Assembly: GCA_029582265.1 (NCBI GenBank) | Contig: CM055830.1 | Coordinates: 28,003,771-28,067,770 of the forward strand | From: Zoroaster sp. YZ-2022 | Lineage: Eukaryota > Echinodermata > Asteroidea > Forcipulatida > Zoroasteridae | Length of the DNA: 64,000 nt | Direction of reading: 5' to 3' | Shown: in pieces, positions 1-11,068 of the stretch | How positions within the stretch are numbered: position 1 is the first letter of the stretch | Layout of the letters: each line of letters starts with the position of its first letter | Notes under the pieces: generated by a model | What the model was told of the DNA's origin: nothing | The model's database searches: none | Seen by the model: the letters and a program-made list of their open reading frames with translations, nothing else | Position numbers and translations under genes: made by a program

Positions 1-650
1 AGGCACCGTACGGAGGCCTTGAGGCACCCGGCCGATGTTTTCCGCCCGGGCGGAGCCCGCCAGGTGAACGGGGGGAGGCCGGACGTATCCCGCACGATAC
101 CCGCGCAGACGCCGGCCTGGCGCCGGTGACTAATCGGTAGGCGCCCGCACGGTTTCTTGATACCGCTCGGGCGCCGTACGATTACCCTTCGGCGCCCATA
201 AGGCCATCGGGAGGACCCCCCGGACACCGTACGGTCCAGGTGACCCGAGCCTTTCCTAATCTCTTAATTAATCCTTTGATGACCGTACGATGCCGCCAGG
301 TGTCGTGGGGTGGCTGTTAGGCTATCGGACGGCTCCCTTACGGGTCCCCTGCGGTTCATTTGCGATGAGTTAGGTCGAAAAAAAGTCTGCCGGCCATCGG
401 AAAATTATAACTCCGCGTTAAAAGTTGGCGGCGGCCCGTGCGGCGTGTTTTAATCGGCCGATAGCTCCGATTGATCCGCCGGTGACCGTAAGATTTCCCC
501 GATTCCCGTGCGATTTTAGGCAAAAAGCTCGCCGGGCGGGCGCCTTTACTACAATCGGCGTAAATGTGACTGGGGCATTATTTGGCGACAGTGATTTTGC
601 ACAGCAACAACATCGCACAGAATTTAAAGACTTAAAGATATCACTTTAAC
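1..650. promoter_or_regulatory. GC-rich, CpG-dense block, possible promoter region
   Basis: The first 650 bases are clearly richer in GC and CpG than the rest of the window, and composition drops sharply to AT-rich after about 650. The octamer-like motif CCGTACGG or CCGTACGA recurs near 7, 173, 227 and 285. No convincing protein frame or tRNA is present. It could be an unmethylated promoter island for the receptor gene downstream, or part of a GC-rich repeat cut by the window edge. Confidence 0.35.
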
Positions 651-1092
651 AAGTTTGCAAAATTCCTGGAACATGCAATGTGAACAGATGTTGCAGTGTC
701 AACAAATAAAAGGAGGCTCAAGGCTGACACTCCCTTAATTTGCATCAGTTTTATAATCTCTTTAAAGTCCGGTTAGAACGTGACATTTGTCTTCAACCTG
801 TTTACGGTATTTGGTAGCTTATATATCCGCGTTATTGATTTAATACTTTTTTCACGATTCTGAAAAACAAAGGTCACGACGTCCAAGTCGATGCTTCCGT
901 GTGACGTCATAGTTGGGAGACGATCCCATTGACTAGGTCTGGTACTTGCACTCACCCCTACACACGCACGCAAATCTGTGCGTTATTGTTGGCAAAATGA
1001 GACCCATTTGGTTTAGACTCGCTCGTTAAATATGCCAGAATTCGACAGTTCCAAGATTATTTTTGAGGAAATAGTGCCCAAAGTTAATTCAG

Positions 1093-1202
1093 ATGATTTT
1101 TCCCGAGGCGGCACAGCAGAGTTGCACAAAAACACAGGCCGGCGACGACATCGATAAGAATGTTAAGAATGTTCCTTCACCAGCAGCCCACGATGCAGAC
1201 TG
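1093..1202 (+). CDS. Tentative first coding exon of the class B receptor
   Basis: An ATG at 1093 opens a 36-codon frame (MIFPEAAQQSCTKTQ at the start, PSPAAHDAD at the end) that runs into a good donor, TG|GTATGT, in phase 2. Splicing to 2708 would make a cysteine codon at the junction and stay in frame with the hormone-receptor domain exon at 7578. The peptide is not hydrophobic, so it gives no signal peptide. The start could lie further upstream or this exon may belong to another transcript. A frame starting at 1032 overlaps it but stops at 1155. Confidence 0.28.
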
Positions 1203-2707
1203 GTATGTGTAATATCTGTGAATTTGTTTGTTGCATTTTAGGTTAAATCTCCACTACATTGTGTAATATAATTGAGTTTGCTGTATGGTTTGTGTACCAA
1301 CATAACGAAAACATAAAAAATAAAAAAATAAATAAAAAATCGGCCCATGTTTTACAGTACCGGTACCAGTACATGTTCACAACATGGACACACTGGAAAA
1401 TATAAATACAATTGTATGATTGATAGGCTATTAAAATATTGAGCGGGTTGTTTAGTCCCAATCCTGTTTTAATTATTTACATGGCTGGCAAATTCATAAT
1501 TTGTACAAATGCTGGTAAAGATATTTTTGAACTTTTTTATCAACATCAATTTAAAAAAACTGATTCATAATTAAAAACAAGCCCCAAATTTACATTGAAA
1601 TGTTTCATTGTCTTTTATTTAATGAAGGTGTTCTTGGGCAATTGAGTTTATTGACAACCGCTAGTGCTGCACGTTTGTTATGGGATTGATCTAGAAACAG
1701 TGATCTGATGCCTAACCACAGGAACCCTAGAAACTGCAATGTGGAGTGAGGGCTGTTGAGGGTGACATGGTCAGGTAAGCTTCTGAAAAATTAAATTCGG
1801 CGATTTCATTTACATTTTGTGCATGAAACCACTATCCTATCCCAAACATTGCTGGATTGAAGAATAGAGATAATGATCAACATAAACCATACAACTTAAA
1901 GGTGCACTCTCTTAGTGCTTTCATGAAAGATAAACACTAGGGGCCTACATACTTGCATGTACATGTACATGTACAACATTTAAGCCGATAGTTTAACCCT
2001 GAAGTTTAACACTGTTGGCATGCACATACAACATGACTGATTAGTTTCTGATGGTAAGAAAATCTCAGCCTTAAAAGCCAATAATGATTGTAAGTTTGGG
2101 CAATATTGATTTTTTTTTCATCCACGATATATCGGTAAACATATATCGCGATTTTTGATGGTATCGTGATTATGTTTTTCAGTCATGCATGATTGTTTTA
2201 GAACCGATAACCACGTGTATGTACCCCCTCTATAAGAATCACAATAAATCGCAAATTCGTTTCCAGAGTACTTCTGAAGTAGTTCGCTTTTGTTTCTCAC
2301 TTCCAAAAGCTGAAAATACTGTCCTATTATTTTGTTTCCATGGAATTTCTGAATTTACTCACAATGGTGATTTTTTTAATCGCGATATATTTTTTTAATT
2401 GCGATATATTTTTTTAATTGCTATTTGCCGATATCACGATAAATTAAAAAGGTTCTCGATATCGTACTTGAATAATAAAAGGTATCACGATATTCGATAT
2501 TATCGTGCTATCGCCCAAGCTTTGTGATTATACTTGGATATAATAGCGTGTTTCACAACATAACAGATAAACATCAGTTAAAATGTTCTAAGCTCACAAA
2601 GCACTTGAAACGTTTAATGAATTCTGTAACAAATAAAGACATGTGCAAGTACATGTATATATATTTTCAACAAAATTTGTTCATGTGTATTTGTTTTCCA
2701 CAGAAAG
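1203..2707. other. Putative intron with a hAT-like MITE
   Basis: AT-rich noncoding sequence. It holds a GTACATGTACATGTAC stretch near 1955-1975 and the palindromic-ended element at 2091-2524 described separately. A segment at 1722-1774 is bounded by an acceptor and a GTAAGC donor but has no useful frame. Confidence 0.5.
2091..2524. mobile_element. hAT-like MITE, shorter relative of the element at 56176
   Basis: The ends read TTTGGGCAATA and TATCGCCCAA, inverted repeats shared with the element at 56176-57468. The interior is AT-rich with repeated CGATATAT motifs. Flanks ATGATTGT and GTGATTAT match in 6 of 8 positions, compatible with a decayed 8-bp target duplication. The left half and the right half align with those of the 56-kb copy, but about 0.9 kb of interior is missing here or was inserted there. 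Confidence 0.6.
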
Positions 2708-2745
2708 TATGGACACATCTCATACAGACAAGTCATCAGATGGTG
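2708..2745 (+). CDS. Candidate small exon carrying the first ectodomain cysteine of the class B receptor
   Basis: This 38-nt segment follows a pyrimidine-rich stretch and ends at a strong donor (G|GTGAGG). Read from the 1202 junction it gives C-MDTSHTDKSSDG and leaves one G, which completes an Asp codon with the exon at 7578. The joined ectodomain then has Cys-x15-Cys-x8-Cys-Trp, close to the spacing of Cys1, Cys2 and Cys3 in CRF-type receptors. The acceptor used would be GAAAG at 2707; the more usual ACAG at 2703 would put a stop at the junction with 1202. Small size makes this a candidate only. Confidence 0.42.
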
Positions 2746-3404
2746 GTGAGGATTTCTAGAGAGACATAACTTTTGTTCATGCTTTATATATGCACAAAGC
2801 GAGGACAATGTACCCTAACCCTGATGGCAACGGTGAGGGATTCAGATACCCAGACTTGGATGAATAATGTATTGAAACTGTTGTAAAACCTTCTATTAAA
2901 AGGTACACATAGGAATTTGGGAATGTACACGTACATGTACATTGATATCAACCATGTAGTTTTTCAAGAATTATATCATAAAACTATCATAATATAAAAG
3001 TTTCATAACATTACATGCTCGTGTGTTTGAGGAAACAACTAAATCCTAAGACGGAACAATTTTTCAGAATGATTGATAAATGTATATAATACCAACTTTA
3101 TATCAGGTAAGGTTTTAGATAATAATTATTTTAATAATTTGTCAATTATCAATGTTGCATGGGACTTATAAAGGACAGTACCTTTAAAGTCTCTGATTTT
3201 ATTGTTAACACATTACACAGTTTACAACATAGTATTTGTGTTTACATGTACATTTAACTGGTTCTTTATTTTTCACTATTGTTAATTGACCTGAAAATAA
3301 ACAGGATATGATATTGAACTTGTAATGTGACTCCAATGACAGCTTAAATCATTTATTTATTTATTTTAAAATAGAATACATACTGGCATGGCATATCAAC
3401 CGTC

Positions 3405-3712
3405 CTATGTACAGTGCAGTTTGCCATAGAATTGTCAGACCTTTCAAAACCTTTCAAGTTTTCTGTACTGAAGGGTTTTGAAAGGTGAGAAAACTGTCTG
3501 ACAAAAGGGACCTATGAAAGGTTTCGAAAGGTGAAACAACTCTCTGAACAAACTGGTGTTGAAATGTTTCAATACCTTTCAAAGGGTATTGAAAGGTGTG
3601 GTTGTTCAGTAGCAACAAATTCTGGAGGGTTTTAAAGGGTTCATACATTATTGATAGCCATTTTGCCAGGAAGCAGATTTTGAAAGGTTTTGAAAGGTCA
3701 AACCATAGGAGG
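3405..3712. mobile_element. Possible MITE with CCTCCTATG-type ends, filled with GAAAGGT repeats
   Basis: The left side has ACCGTCCTATG and the right side CATAGGAGGGTT, similar to the ends of the element at 57532-57890. Inside, the motif TTTTGAAAGGT and its complement ACCTTTCAAAA occur about ten times in both orientations. No coding potential. Confidence 0.45.
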
Positions 3713-3900
3713 GTTAAAAAACTTTGAATATTTGTCTCACATGTAGAGCAGTTGCTGTAATTCTTATTTGAAAAAAAAATAGTATTCCAAATCAGAGGTA
3801 ACAGCGGTCATCTTAGGTTATTTTAATAGACAAGTCTATAGGAGTCAAATAACATTTTGTCGGGCGGTCTTTACCGCAGGTTAACGACCGGTTTGGGGCG

Positions 3901-3958
3901 TGGTCACCGGTGATAAGGACCAAGCCGAAGGCGAGGTCCTTATCGTCCATGACCACGA
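3901..3958. repeat. Imperfect 22-bp hairpin
   Basis: GTGGTCACCGGTGATAAGG is followed after a short loop by CCTTATCGTCCATGACCAC, its imperfect reverse complement. It sits in noncoding sequence just before the CA-rich run. Confidence 0.55.
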
Positions 3959-4426
3959 ACGAGAAATTCAGAACACACACACACACTCACACACACAATC
4001 TTGTCTAAGGTGTAAACCGAGGACCTCCTATTGTTCCCCTCTTTTGTTCTCTTTGTTGTTGGACAAACTTTTTGAGGCTTCTCCCATTAGATTTGTACAC
4101 GTTTTTCAACCGAGGACATTTGTTAACAATAACCGCCAACCCATTGTTCCCTTTTGTTATAAGTCCTCGGTTTACACCTTAGACATGCCCGCACATACAC
4201 ACGGTGCGCCGTCCCCGGCCCCGGACACGTACACTGTACAGCGAGATCAATAATTAAGTCGTGGATACGGTTGTGCATTGTGACCTCGTACGCGTTCGAA
4301 CTCAAACAACAGCCTTGATCCTTCTACCGAAAGCTTATGTGTTTCTTTATTTTCCCATTGGATCCCACAGACAGCACAATTATTATTTTTTACACAATTC
4401 TTATGAAGCGCACATATCCTAGCAAC

Positions 4427-4965
4427 TAGATCAAGACGCTGTACATTATTATCCCTGCTCATCAGGCTCATAAATCAGTCTTGAAACCATCTCAGCTCCC
4501 TGGGGATTATATATACATAACAGCAAAAGAAACGTCACCCCTAAAAATATTTATTATTTTCATTTTATAATTAATATAATTTGTTTAATGAAGAATATTA
4601 TGAGTATGGAGTGTAACACGAACACAATGTGGCAAATTTGGTTGAGCTGGCAGCCAACCATCCCACAACATTATATATTTATTATGTTTAATAATATAAT
4701 TACTTAACAAAATTTTGGGGGTGACGTTTCTTTTGCTGTTATGTATATATACAGCTCAATTGCTGCCGTTTCGGTGCATAGGGCTAATCAAACGCAACAA
4801 CCAATTCTGCCCTGGGTGGAGAGAAGCAATTACGGTATCTTGCTCAAGGACACAAGCAACATGGTCGCAGCCAGGATTCGAACCCACATTGTGACGACTC
4901 AGCTATCAGAACACAAATCTGATGCACTAAACCGCTCGACCATGGTACTCCATATGCATGCAAAC
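4427..4965 (-). mobile_element. tRNA-derived SINE, split by a MITE
   Basis: On the minus strand the head at 4955-4860 carries the tRNA-like A box (GGTCGAGCGGTTTAGTGC) and B box (GGGTTCGAATCC). The conserved GTGTCCTTGAGCAAGA segment and a tail reading GAGCCTGATGAGCAGGG follow near 4445. The same body and tail occur uninterrupted at 54873-55220. The tail and body are separated by the inverted-repeat element at 4509-4751. Confidence 0.8.
4509..4751. mobile_element. MITE inserted inside a SINE
   Basis: The ends are inverted repeats of about 38 bp, TATACATAACAGCAAAAGAA and its complement, differing at one visible base. About 165 bp of AT-rich sequence lie between. Comparison with the intact SINE at 54873 shows that the SINE sequence continues on both sides (GGGGATTATA before, ACAGCTCAATTG after). 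This defines the insertion and suggests a TA-rich target. No transposase is encoded. Confidence 0.75.
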
Positions 4966-5689
4966 ACACGTCGTACATTAGCCCAACTATGGACTCCGTC
5001 TCTGTATACATGTGAAACGGAGTACACGAAGGTCAAAGTCCAACCTGGTCTAGTTGTACACGTACAATCATGTATCACACACAACGAGCATGCAGTTTCT
5101 GGACCAACCAGTAACCAATGAGAATACGTCTTTGGTTTTTGAATTTCGTATATTAGGCTAAATAAAAAAATGGTTGTGTTTCTGGTTACCTGACCCAACC
5201 TAGAAAATATTTTTATTCGAAAAAAAATAATAAAAAATAAAAACTTATGGTGCCGACCCCGACCCTAATTTTTGTGTACATCGTCCTGTATGTTTTTTTT
5301 AATATATGTTTTAAGTTGGTCGGCACTGCGGCCGTTTTGCACTTGTCGCGCCACAAAGCCACAGCTACAGCCATGACAGCTCAGCAAGCCCGGAATGAAC
5401 AGCCCTTGCATGCAATTTGCAAACGAGATACGCGACGAACACAGATGGTCGTGCGGACCAAAATAAGGCAATCGTCCCCGATAACTTTTGGAAGCTAAGT
5501 TGCTGGTTTGTGGACTTTTATTTTACTTGATATAGAGCATTCAATGGCCAATCAGGATTGCGTACACATAATGCTGTGGCCCTGTACATACACATGCAAG
5601 ACATAACATCGACGTCGACACGACGATCAGCACGAGGTCTCGCTCGCTCGATTGATGTTTACATTTTGTGAGTGACATGCTCCAAATCA

Positions 5690-5860
5690 CGTAACAAATA
5701 TTTCTATTGGTTGTATGACAATGTATGTGTTCTCGTTCGATCAATAAGAACAGTTTTTATGTGCTTATAGGCATTGCACACAGCGCGTAACGAATATTTC
5801 TATTGGTTGTATGATGACGTAATTGTTCTTGTTCGACCAACAGAAAAATTTGTTACGTGT
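5690..5860. repeat. Two-copy tandem repeat, about 95-bp period
   Basis: CGTAACAAATATTTCTATTG at about 5692 recurs as CGTAACGAATATTTCTATTG at about 5787, each followed by GGTTGTATGA and a GTTCTCGTTCGA-like segment. No coding potential. Confidence 0.65.
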
Positions 5861-7194
5861 TATGCATAGGGCATTGAGCTAGTCTGAGTGCCTTCCAAGG
5901 ACTGGATCAAAATAGCGCGTTGGATGAGAATATAATTCCTTGGATGATAAATTCTTTGGTGACAATCGGTATTTTACATACCATGTTTTGCAGGTTTCTG
6001 TTTTTGTTTGTTAGAACAGAAGTTTTTTACACATTAAGTTATTTTACAAACGATCTTTGCTTACATGTAGGCGCCCTTTTTGTAAAATTGTTTCGGTTTC
6101 TAATAAATAGTTTTACTGACTGTAATCAAGTTATCTTTGGTGTGTGTATTTCTTCATTCATAATTGATATGTGGCTGTGCTAGGCAGTGTATTAACTATA
6201 ATTAGATGTCTGACTTGTCCAAAACATAACTTTTATATGAAACTGGTTGAATGATGCCATTATATGATGGACCAGTCAAAAACCTGACGGACCAGTCACA
6301 ATTCAAGCCAACTGGTCCTGCTGGACAGTGAAAAAAAGTTAATGGCAAACCCTGAACTTACACATGTAAAAATAGCAAGGGTACAGGCAATGCATTCACG
6401 TACGTGAACCACTCAGGACAAATATATATTACAGGTACACGTACATCATCTGACCAAAACATTTAAAGAAAAGTAGAATGCATGATAACTACAAACATTT
6501 GTTTATTTATTTATTTATATTTATATTTACTTTTTACAGGTTTTTAGGTACTACCATTTTTCATAAACAGAAGAAAAAAGTATATTCTGAAGTGCAATTT
6601 AATTTATCTCGTATCTTTTTTCCTGGCTCCATTAGACACAACTAAATATTTGCAAATACAGCCTTTAAAAAGAAAGTAAACAACATAAAACATGGAATGT
6701 ATTTTCTTTTCTTTATTTCTCCATATTTATAGAAGACAAAGTAATGAAACACAACAGCAACATATTGCAGGTTTTCGTAGTCATACTGGGTGTAAATGTC
6801 ATATTTGTTTTGCTTGACATGTCGGTAAACAATAAATGGGTGTTAACGAAAGCCTTTGAAAAAAAGTGGCTTGCTCTTGTGTATTTGTACTCACACCCAT
6901 CTGCTTTCTAAATTCAGATATTCTTAAACCACTCAACCAGTGAATATACAGCGCTGATAGGTAGTATTAACATGTACAGTATTAAATCTGACATTGTCAC
7001 TTGTTAAATGTTACAAATGAGTGTGGGGGGGAATTTACCGTCATCCCACCCTAATATTTTTGGCTTAAAAATTTTGAGCAAAAGAACAAAGATTTTACCC
7101 ACCTACCCACCCTAATTTTTTTCAGTGTAATAGGAAACACAACTATTTTTTGTTCGGCCTTAGCATGAATGAGCTATAGCTAATTGTTGGCATG

Positions 7195-7335
7195 TGCAGA
7201 AGCATCAAGGCGCGACGACGAATGATTACTGTACAATGTACAGTAATGTACATGTACAGTGTACAAATACTACATACATTATGTACACGTAGATGTACAT
7301 GTACATGTATACAGTATGTACATGTATATGAGTCC
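7195..7335. repeat. TGTACA-rich low-complexity stretch
   Basis: Repeated TGTACATGTACAG, TACAGTATGTACATG and related self-complementary motifs. Shorter versions are scattered through the window (near 1960, 2930, 6960 and 62170). Confidence 0.6.
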
Positions 7336-7577
7336 GTACAATGTGTGAATGTGCGCTGGAGGTCGGATAGCTAAACGGGGCAACATTATGCGACAAAACC
7401 CTTCCGACACGCCTTGATCAATGCTACAACGTAACTTGAACTTCAGATAATCTTCCTGTCAGATCGGGCGCTCCTATGATGATTGCTCGCCTAATCAAAC
7501 ATCGTGTCAAAACATTCATGTACATTATACAAAGCATCAAAAGTCTTAATATACATATTTCTGGTTTCTTTGTGCAG

Positions 7578-7685
7578 ACTTCTACTGTCACTCACACTTT
7601 GATGGACTAACCTGCTGGCCACCAACCAAACCGGGGGATATTGTAGAGGCCCTTTGCCCATTTGACTTACATGGAGTTGCATCAG
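7578..7685 (+). CDS. Class B GPCR exon: hormone-receptor domain, part 1
   Basis: A pyrimidine-rich acceptor (TTTGTGCAG) and the donor G|GTTAGT bound 108 nt that read FYCHSHFDGLTCWPPTKPGD followed by IVEALCPFDLHGVAS. This matches the ectodomain core of class B receptors: a cysteine, an acidic FDG motif, CWP and a later CP. These residues bind the C-terminal part of the peptide hormone and form disulfides. The first two bases complete a codon from an upstream exon, and the last G is completed by the exon at 8181. The intron between them is 495 bases with no other feature seen. Confidence 0.87.
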
Positions 7686-8180
7686 GTTAGTATATCATAC
7701 AGTCAAAATCACCTTGACAATGCAGCTATTCGTGATCGTCTAATATGGCTAATCTCTTAACGATCCCGAGACAAGACTGAACACGAAGATTTCAGCTACT
7801 TCATACCGGTCCCATAATAGGTAGCTATTGGCAAACCCCCACGCCCCCTTTCAACGTTGAGTTAAAACCAAATTTTCTTTGGAAACATTTGGTAGCGCGA
7901 TATCCCAGCTAAACTCAAAGCGCTCAACATTGGACAGGGTGAGAGGGAGTGTTTTTCGATCAGTTTAGTGAAATGAAACTAGGTCAATGTATTCGACAAC
8001 ACATTGTTTAATATTTAAAAAAATGTATTTCATTACCCGTAATTATGTTGTTTTACTTATTTGATTCAATATTGATTCTCCAAATCATACGTCGTTTATG
8101 ACATAGAATAAATCATAATAAGTCATTATCTTGCATGGTCTTGGTTCCATTATTTGTCCCTTTTTTATTTGGACCTGCAG

Positions 8181-8275
8181 TTCATAGAGAGTGTTTCCCT
8201 AATGCCACTTGGGCTAATGATGACATCGGAGTTGTGTATGGTGCTGACGGGGAGTGCCGATGTGTCCACTGTTTG
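8181..8275 (+). CDS. Class B GPCR exon: hormone-receptor domain, part 2
   Basis: The acceptor GGACCTGCAG and the donor TTG|GTGAGT bound 95 nt encoding V-HRECFPNATWANDDIGVVYG and then ADGECRCVHCL. The RxCxxNxTW pattern is the conserved end of the hormone-binding domain, with an N-glycosylation sequon at NAT. Three cysteines cluster at the end (CRCVHC), more than the one usually expected, so one may be unpaired or pair within the stalk. The exon ends in phase 0 directly before the TM1 exon. Confidence 0.87.
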
Positions 8276-9894
8276 GTGAGTATAGGACACACACAAGGAT
8301 ATGCCAACTCTCCATTATAATGACTGACATAAGAAATCCTTGTTAAAAAGAGAGTTTCCTATTATATTTAACGATATTTTTTATTTAAACGGGAAAGTGT
8401 ACCATTTGAAAACATTCTGAGAAAATTTTGTAATTGCATTCTGAAATTTCGATCGGTTAACACGAACTTCGTATTAATGTTGACGTACATAATTTAAACA
8501 TGAGAAAAGTTTACCTTTCATTAAACCCTACCAATTCTGGGGGTACTTTGTACCTCTGTGCTATTTTTGTATAATATTTCCCGAATGCTTTGATCGATCA
8601 CGCTCAAATTTGCTGACTTTTCCAAATTATTCGTTGGGACACCCTCATTCCAAAATGATATTGGGTGTTCGTAGTTGCCATGACAATCGTTTATTTTAAA
8701 CAGTTTGTTTTAATAATTGCTCAATATGTGATTTTATTACATGAATAGTACTATTCCATTGACCCATTTTGTGTCTAAATCTTCAGAACTCATGTTTTTA
8801 GAACAAAATTGCCACAAGCATTTGTTATAACGCCATCGGATGAAAAATAAGGAGATTGTGGAGAAAATACTGTTTTTACCAAAAATGGGGAACATTTATC
8901 CATAACAGTGACCTATGGAAATTTCCATGACCTCTTTCGATAGATCTTGTCGAACTGAACCTACCTACGAAGTTTCATTAAAATCGGCTAAAGAATACAG
9001 AAAATTGCACAATGCAGCCAACCACTTTTGTGTATTCATCTCTGATGATTTTGGGAATGGTTATGTTAAGGGTTATATTCCTTTCTACATATTATACACT
9101 AAGTACAAATTGTGTAATGTAACTTTTATGTAACAAATACATGGACCAGTTTGTGTGTCATTGTACATTTTCATGTTGGTGTAGTCATTGAAAAATGGAT
9201 TTTGCTGGTGAATGAAAAGGCATACATCAACTACCTGTCAGTTTTTTCACTGTTAACGAGTATTGCTGCCTTTTAAAACATTGGCTGTGCGTGCAATAAT
9301 GTGATTTCATTTAGCGCTGTACTTCCACCATGGGTTTTACATATCCTCCACTTTGCTACCCCCTACCACTGACCCAGTTTTCTTTATGGTGTAAGCCATG
9401 AACTTATAACAAAAAGGAACAATGGGTCCTTGGTTGGTGGTTATTGTTTGCAAATGTCCTCATTAAAAATGTGTACAAATCAAAGCGAAGATGCCTAAAA
9501 ACATTGTAATCCAACAACAAAGTGAACAAAAGAGAGGAACATAAGGAGACCCTTGGTATACATCATAAACAAACATGTTTAGCCGAGTAAACAATTTGCG
9601 GTTACCAACTAATTATTGTTTCAGCTTTCCATTGTAAACTGTTATGAGGCATAACAGTTGCGTGCCCATTGAAAGGGTAACATTTAACGTGTATTAAAAC
9701 AAATTGAAAATCTCTTCTGTTAGTTGGGTTAATACAAGTGCATAAATGCGGAACAAATTGTACTTCGTCAATTTGCTATTCTCGTGTTCACCTTTTACGA
9801 ATCACTCTTGATTATTATTATTATTATAGTTTTGTGTGAATTAAATTGAGTTTCCATTATTTATTTTTTGCGTTTCTATTATTTATTTCTATAG
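8276..9894. other. Intron with a dispersed repeat
   Basis: No exon seen. About 8525-9020 matches, in reverse orientation, the repeat at 26640-27390; both contain TACGAAGTTTCAT-type and TTGCCATG-type segments. The rest is AT-rich. Confidence 0.55.
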
Positions 9895-9977
9895 CCTCTT
9901 ATGATTTTGGACTTTTTGGGATATGGTCTGTCGTTCTTGGCTTGTGTAGTTGCATTCTTCATATTCCTGTGCTCAAG
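9895..9977 (+). CDS. Class B GPCR exon: transmembrane helix 1
   Basis: Acceptor TTTCTATAG and donor AG|GTAAGT. It encodes PLMILDFLGYGLSFLACVVA and then FFIFLCS, with AG left over. GYGLS followed by a hydrophobic run is the standard class B TM1 start. The 83 nt begin in phase 0 and end in phase 2, which the TM2 exon completes to Ser. Confidence 0.9.
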
Positions 9978-10962
9978 GTAAGTCCAATCGTTTTGAATGA
10001 ATGAAACATGCTGTCTCCATAATATGATTTCCTTTTTTCTTCATTTTGCGTGATATACATAATATAAATGTTCCTTTGCTATCATTATGGTAGTTTGTTT
10101 GTCTGACTGTCCTATAGTTTCTGTCATTTGTTTATTTTGTCTTGTCCACCAAGTCTCCCGTCTACTGTATCCCACAGGCATTACTACATAAGCCCTAGGT
10201 CTTTTAAATATGCATCCATAATTGCTTTTGTACTCATTTTCTGATAAATTTGTTGTTTTTGCACTATTATGTAGATTTCATCAATTTTGTCAAATATTGT
10301 ACAATGATTTACGTTTTTGGTTGTGTGCTTATTTTCTGATCAGTTTATTACTGTACATTGTTATAATGTCGTCTAATATTGTAACAGTGATTTACTTTTT
10401 CGGTTGTACCATTATGGAAATAAATGTCGAATTTAATTGAATTGAAAAGTTCCGAGTTTGCACGGTGCATAATACCCGCTTTCTATATCAGTTCTCCTTT
10501 TTAGTAGGTTGTGCATGACCATACCGGGATTCCTTATAACAATGACCTTCTAGGGGCAATAGAAAGTACTATAAAATAATGTGTGCATTAATAAATACCC
10601 TGAAAAATATGGGTGTTAAAATAACACCATTGGTGTTAACTGTATTCTACCATGGTATTAAGCGATTTACCCAATAGGGCCTGTGAATACTGGTGTAGTT
10701 TTAACACCCTCGCTGTTGCAGTGTAAATTAAAGTTCAACTCGCGATTTATGGCGTGATAAAGACCGATGAGGTTGTGGGCATGGGTGATAAAGGACTAGC
10801 CTTTATTATATTGTGGTAAAGAACAGTCGTCGAGCTTTCATTCCCATTCATAAAAGCCCTACTGGTTGCGTTTTCAAAACACTATAACGTTATTTTTGTT
10901 CCAATTCTACTTATATACTGAGCAAGATATTTGTTGAACGTATGAAACATTCATCTTTGCAG
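9978..10962. other. Intron
   Basis: AT-rich intron of 985 bases. A GGGTGTTAAAATAACACC palindrome lies near 10610-10627, with related GGTGTTAAC and TTTTAACACC segments to about 10711. No coding exon seen. Confidence 0.5.
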
Positions 10963-11068
10963 TACGCTTCATTGCACAAGGAACCGAATACACTGGCATC
11001 TCATCAGTTCCTTCATATTAAAGTACCTGGTGTACTTCATGCAGTATATCGTCCATGTGAACAACCTG
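10963..11068 (+). CDS. Class B GPCR exon: transmembrane helix 2
   Basis: Acceptor CATCTTTGCAG and donor CTG|GTATGT. The 106 nt read, after completing Ser, TLHCTRNRIHWHLISSFILK and then YLVYFMQYIVHVNNL. The CTRNRIHWHL segment carries the conserved class B TM2 Arg and His, and the whole helix resembles CRF receptors most. The exon ends in phase 0 and fits the TM3 exon directly. The predicted first extracellular loop is about five residues shorter than in CRF receptors, so a tiny loop exon in the 5.9-kb intron cannot be excluded. Confidence 0.9.

Larger units (their letters stand above)
2746..7577. other. Long intron or intergenic tract with repeats
   Basis: No exon recognised. It holds the GAAAGGT-rich element (3405-3712), a hairpin at 3901-3958, a short CA-rich run near 3970-3996, a minus-strand SINE split by a MITE (4427-4965), a tandem duplication (5690-5860) and a TGTACA-rich stretch (7195-7335). 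A 117-codon frame at 3900 and a 126-codon frame at 4741 fall in these repeats and are not genes. Confidence 0.55.

Noticed and set aside
1722..1774. Small exon-like segment between an acceptor and GTAAGC
   Set aside because: Every frame that could link to the tentative exon at 1093 hits a stop.
5920..6183. 87-codon hydrophobic frame as a possible signal-peptide exon of the receptor
   Set aside because: No donor giving the required phase to 7578, and its composition is like random AT-rich DNA.
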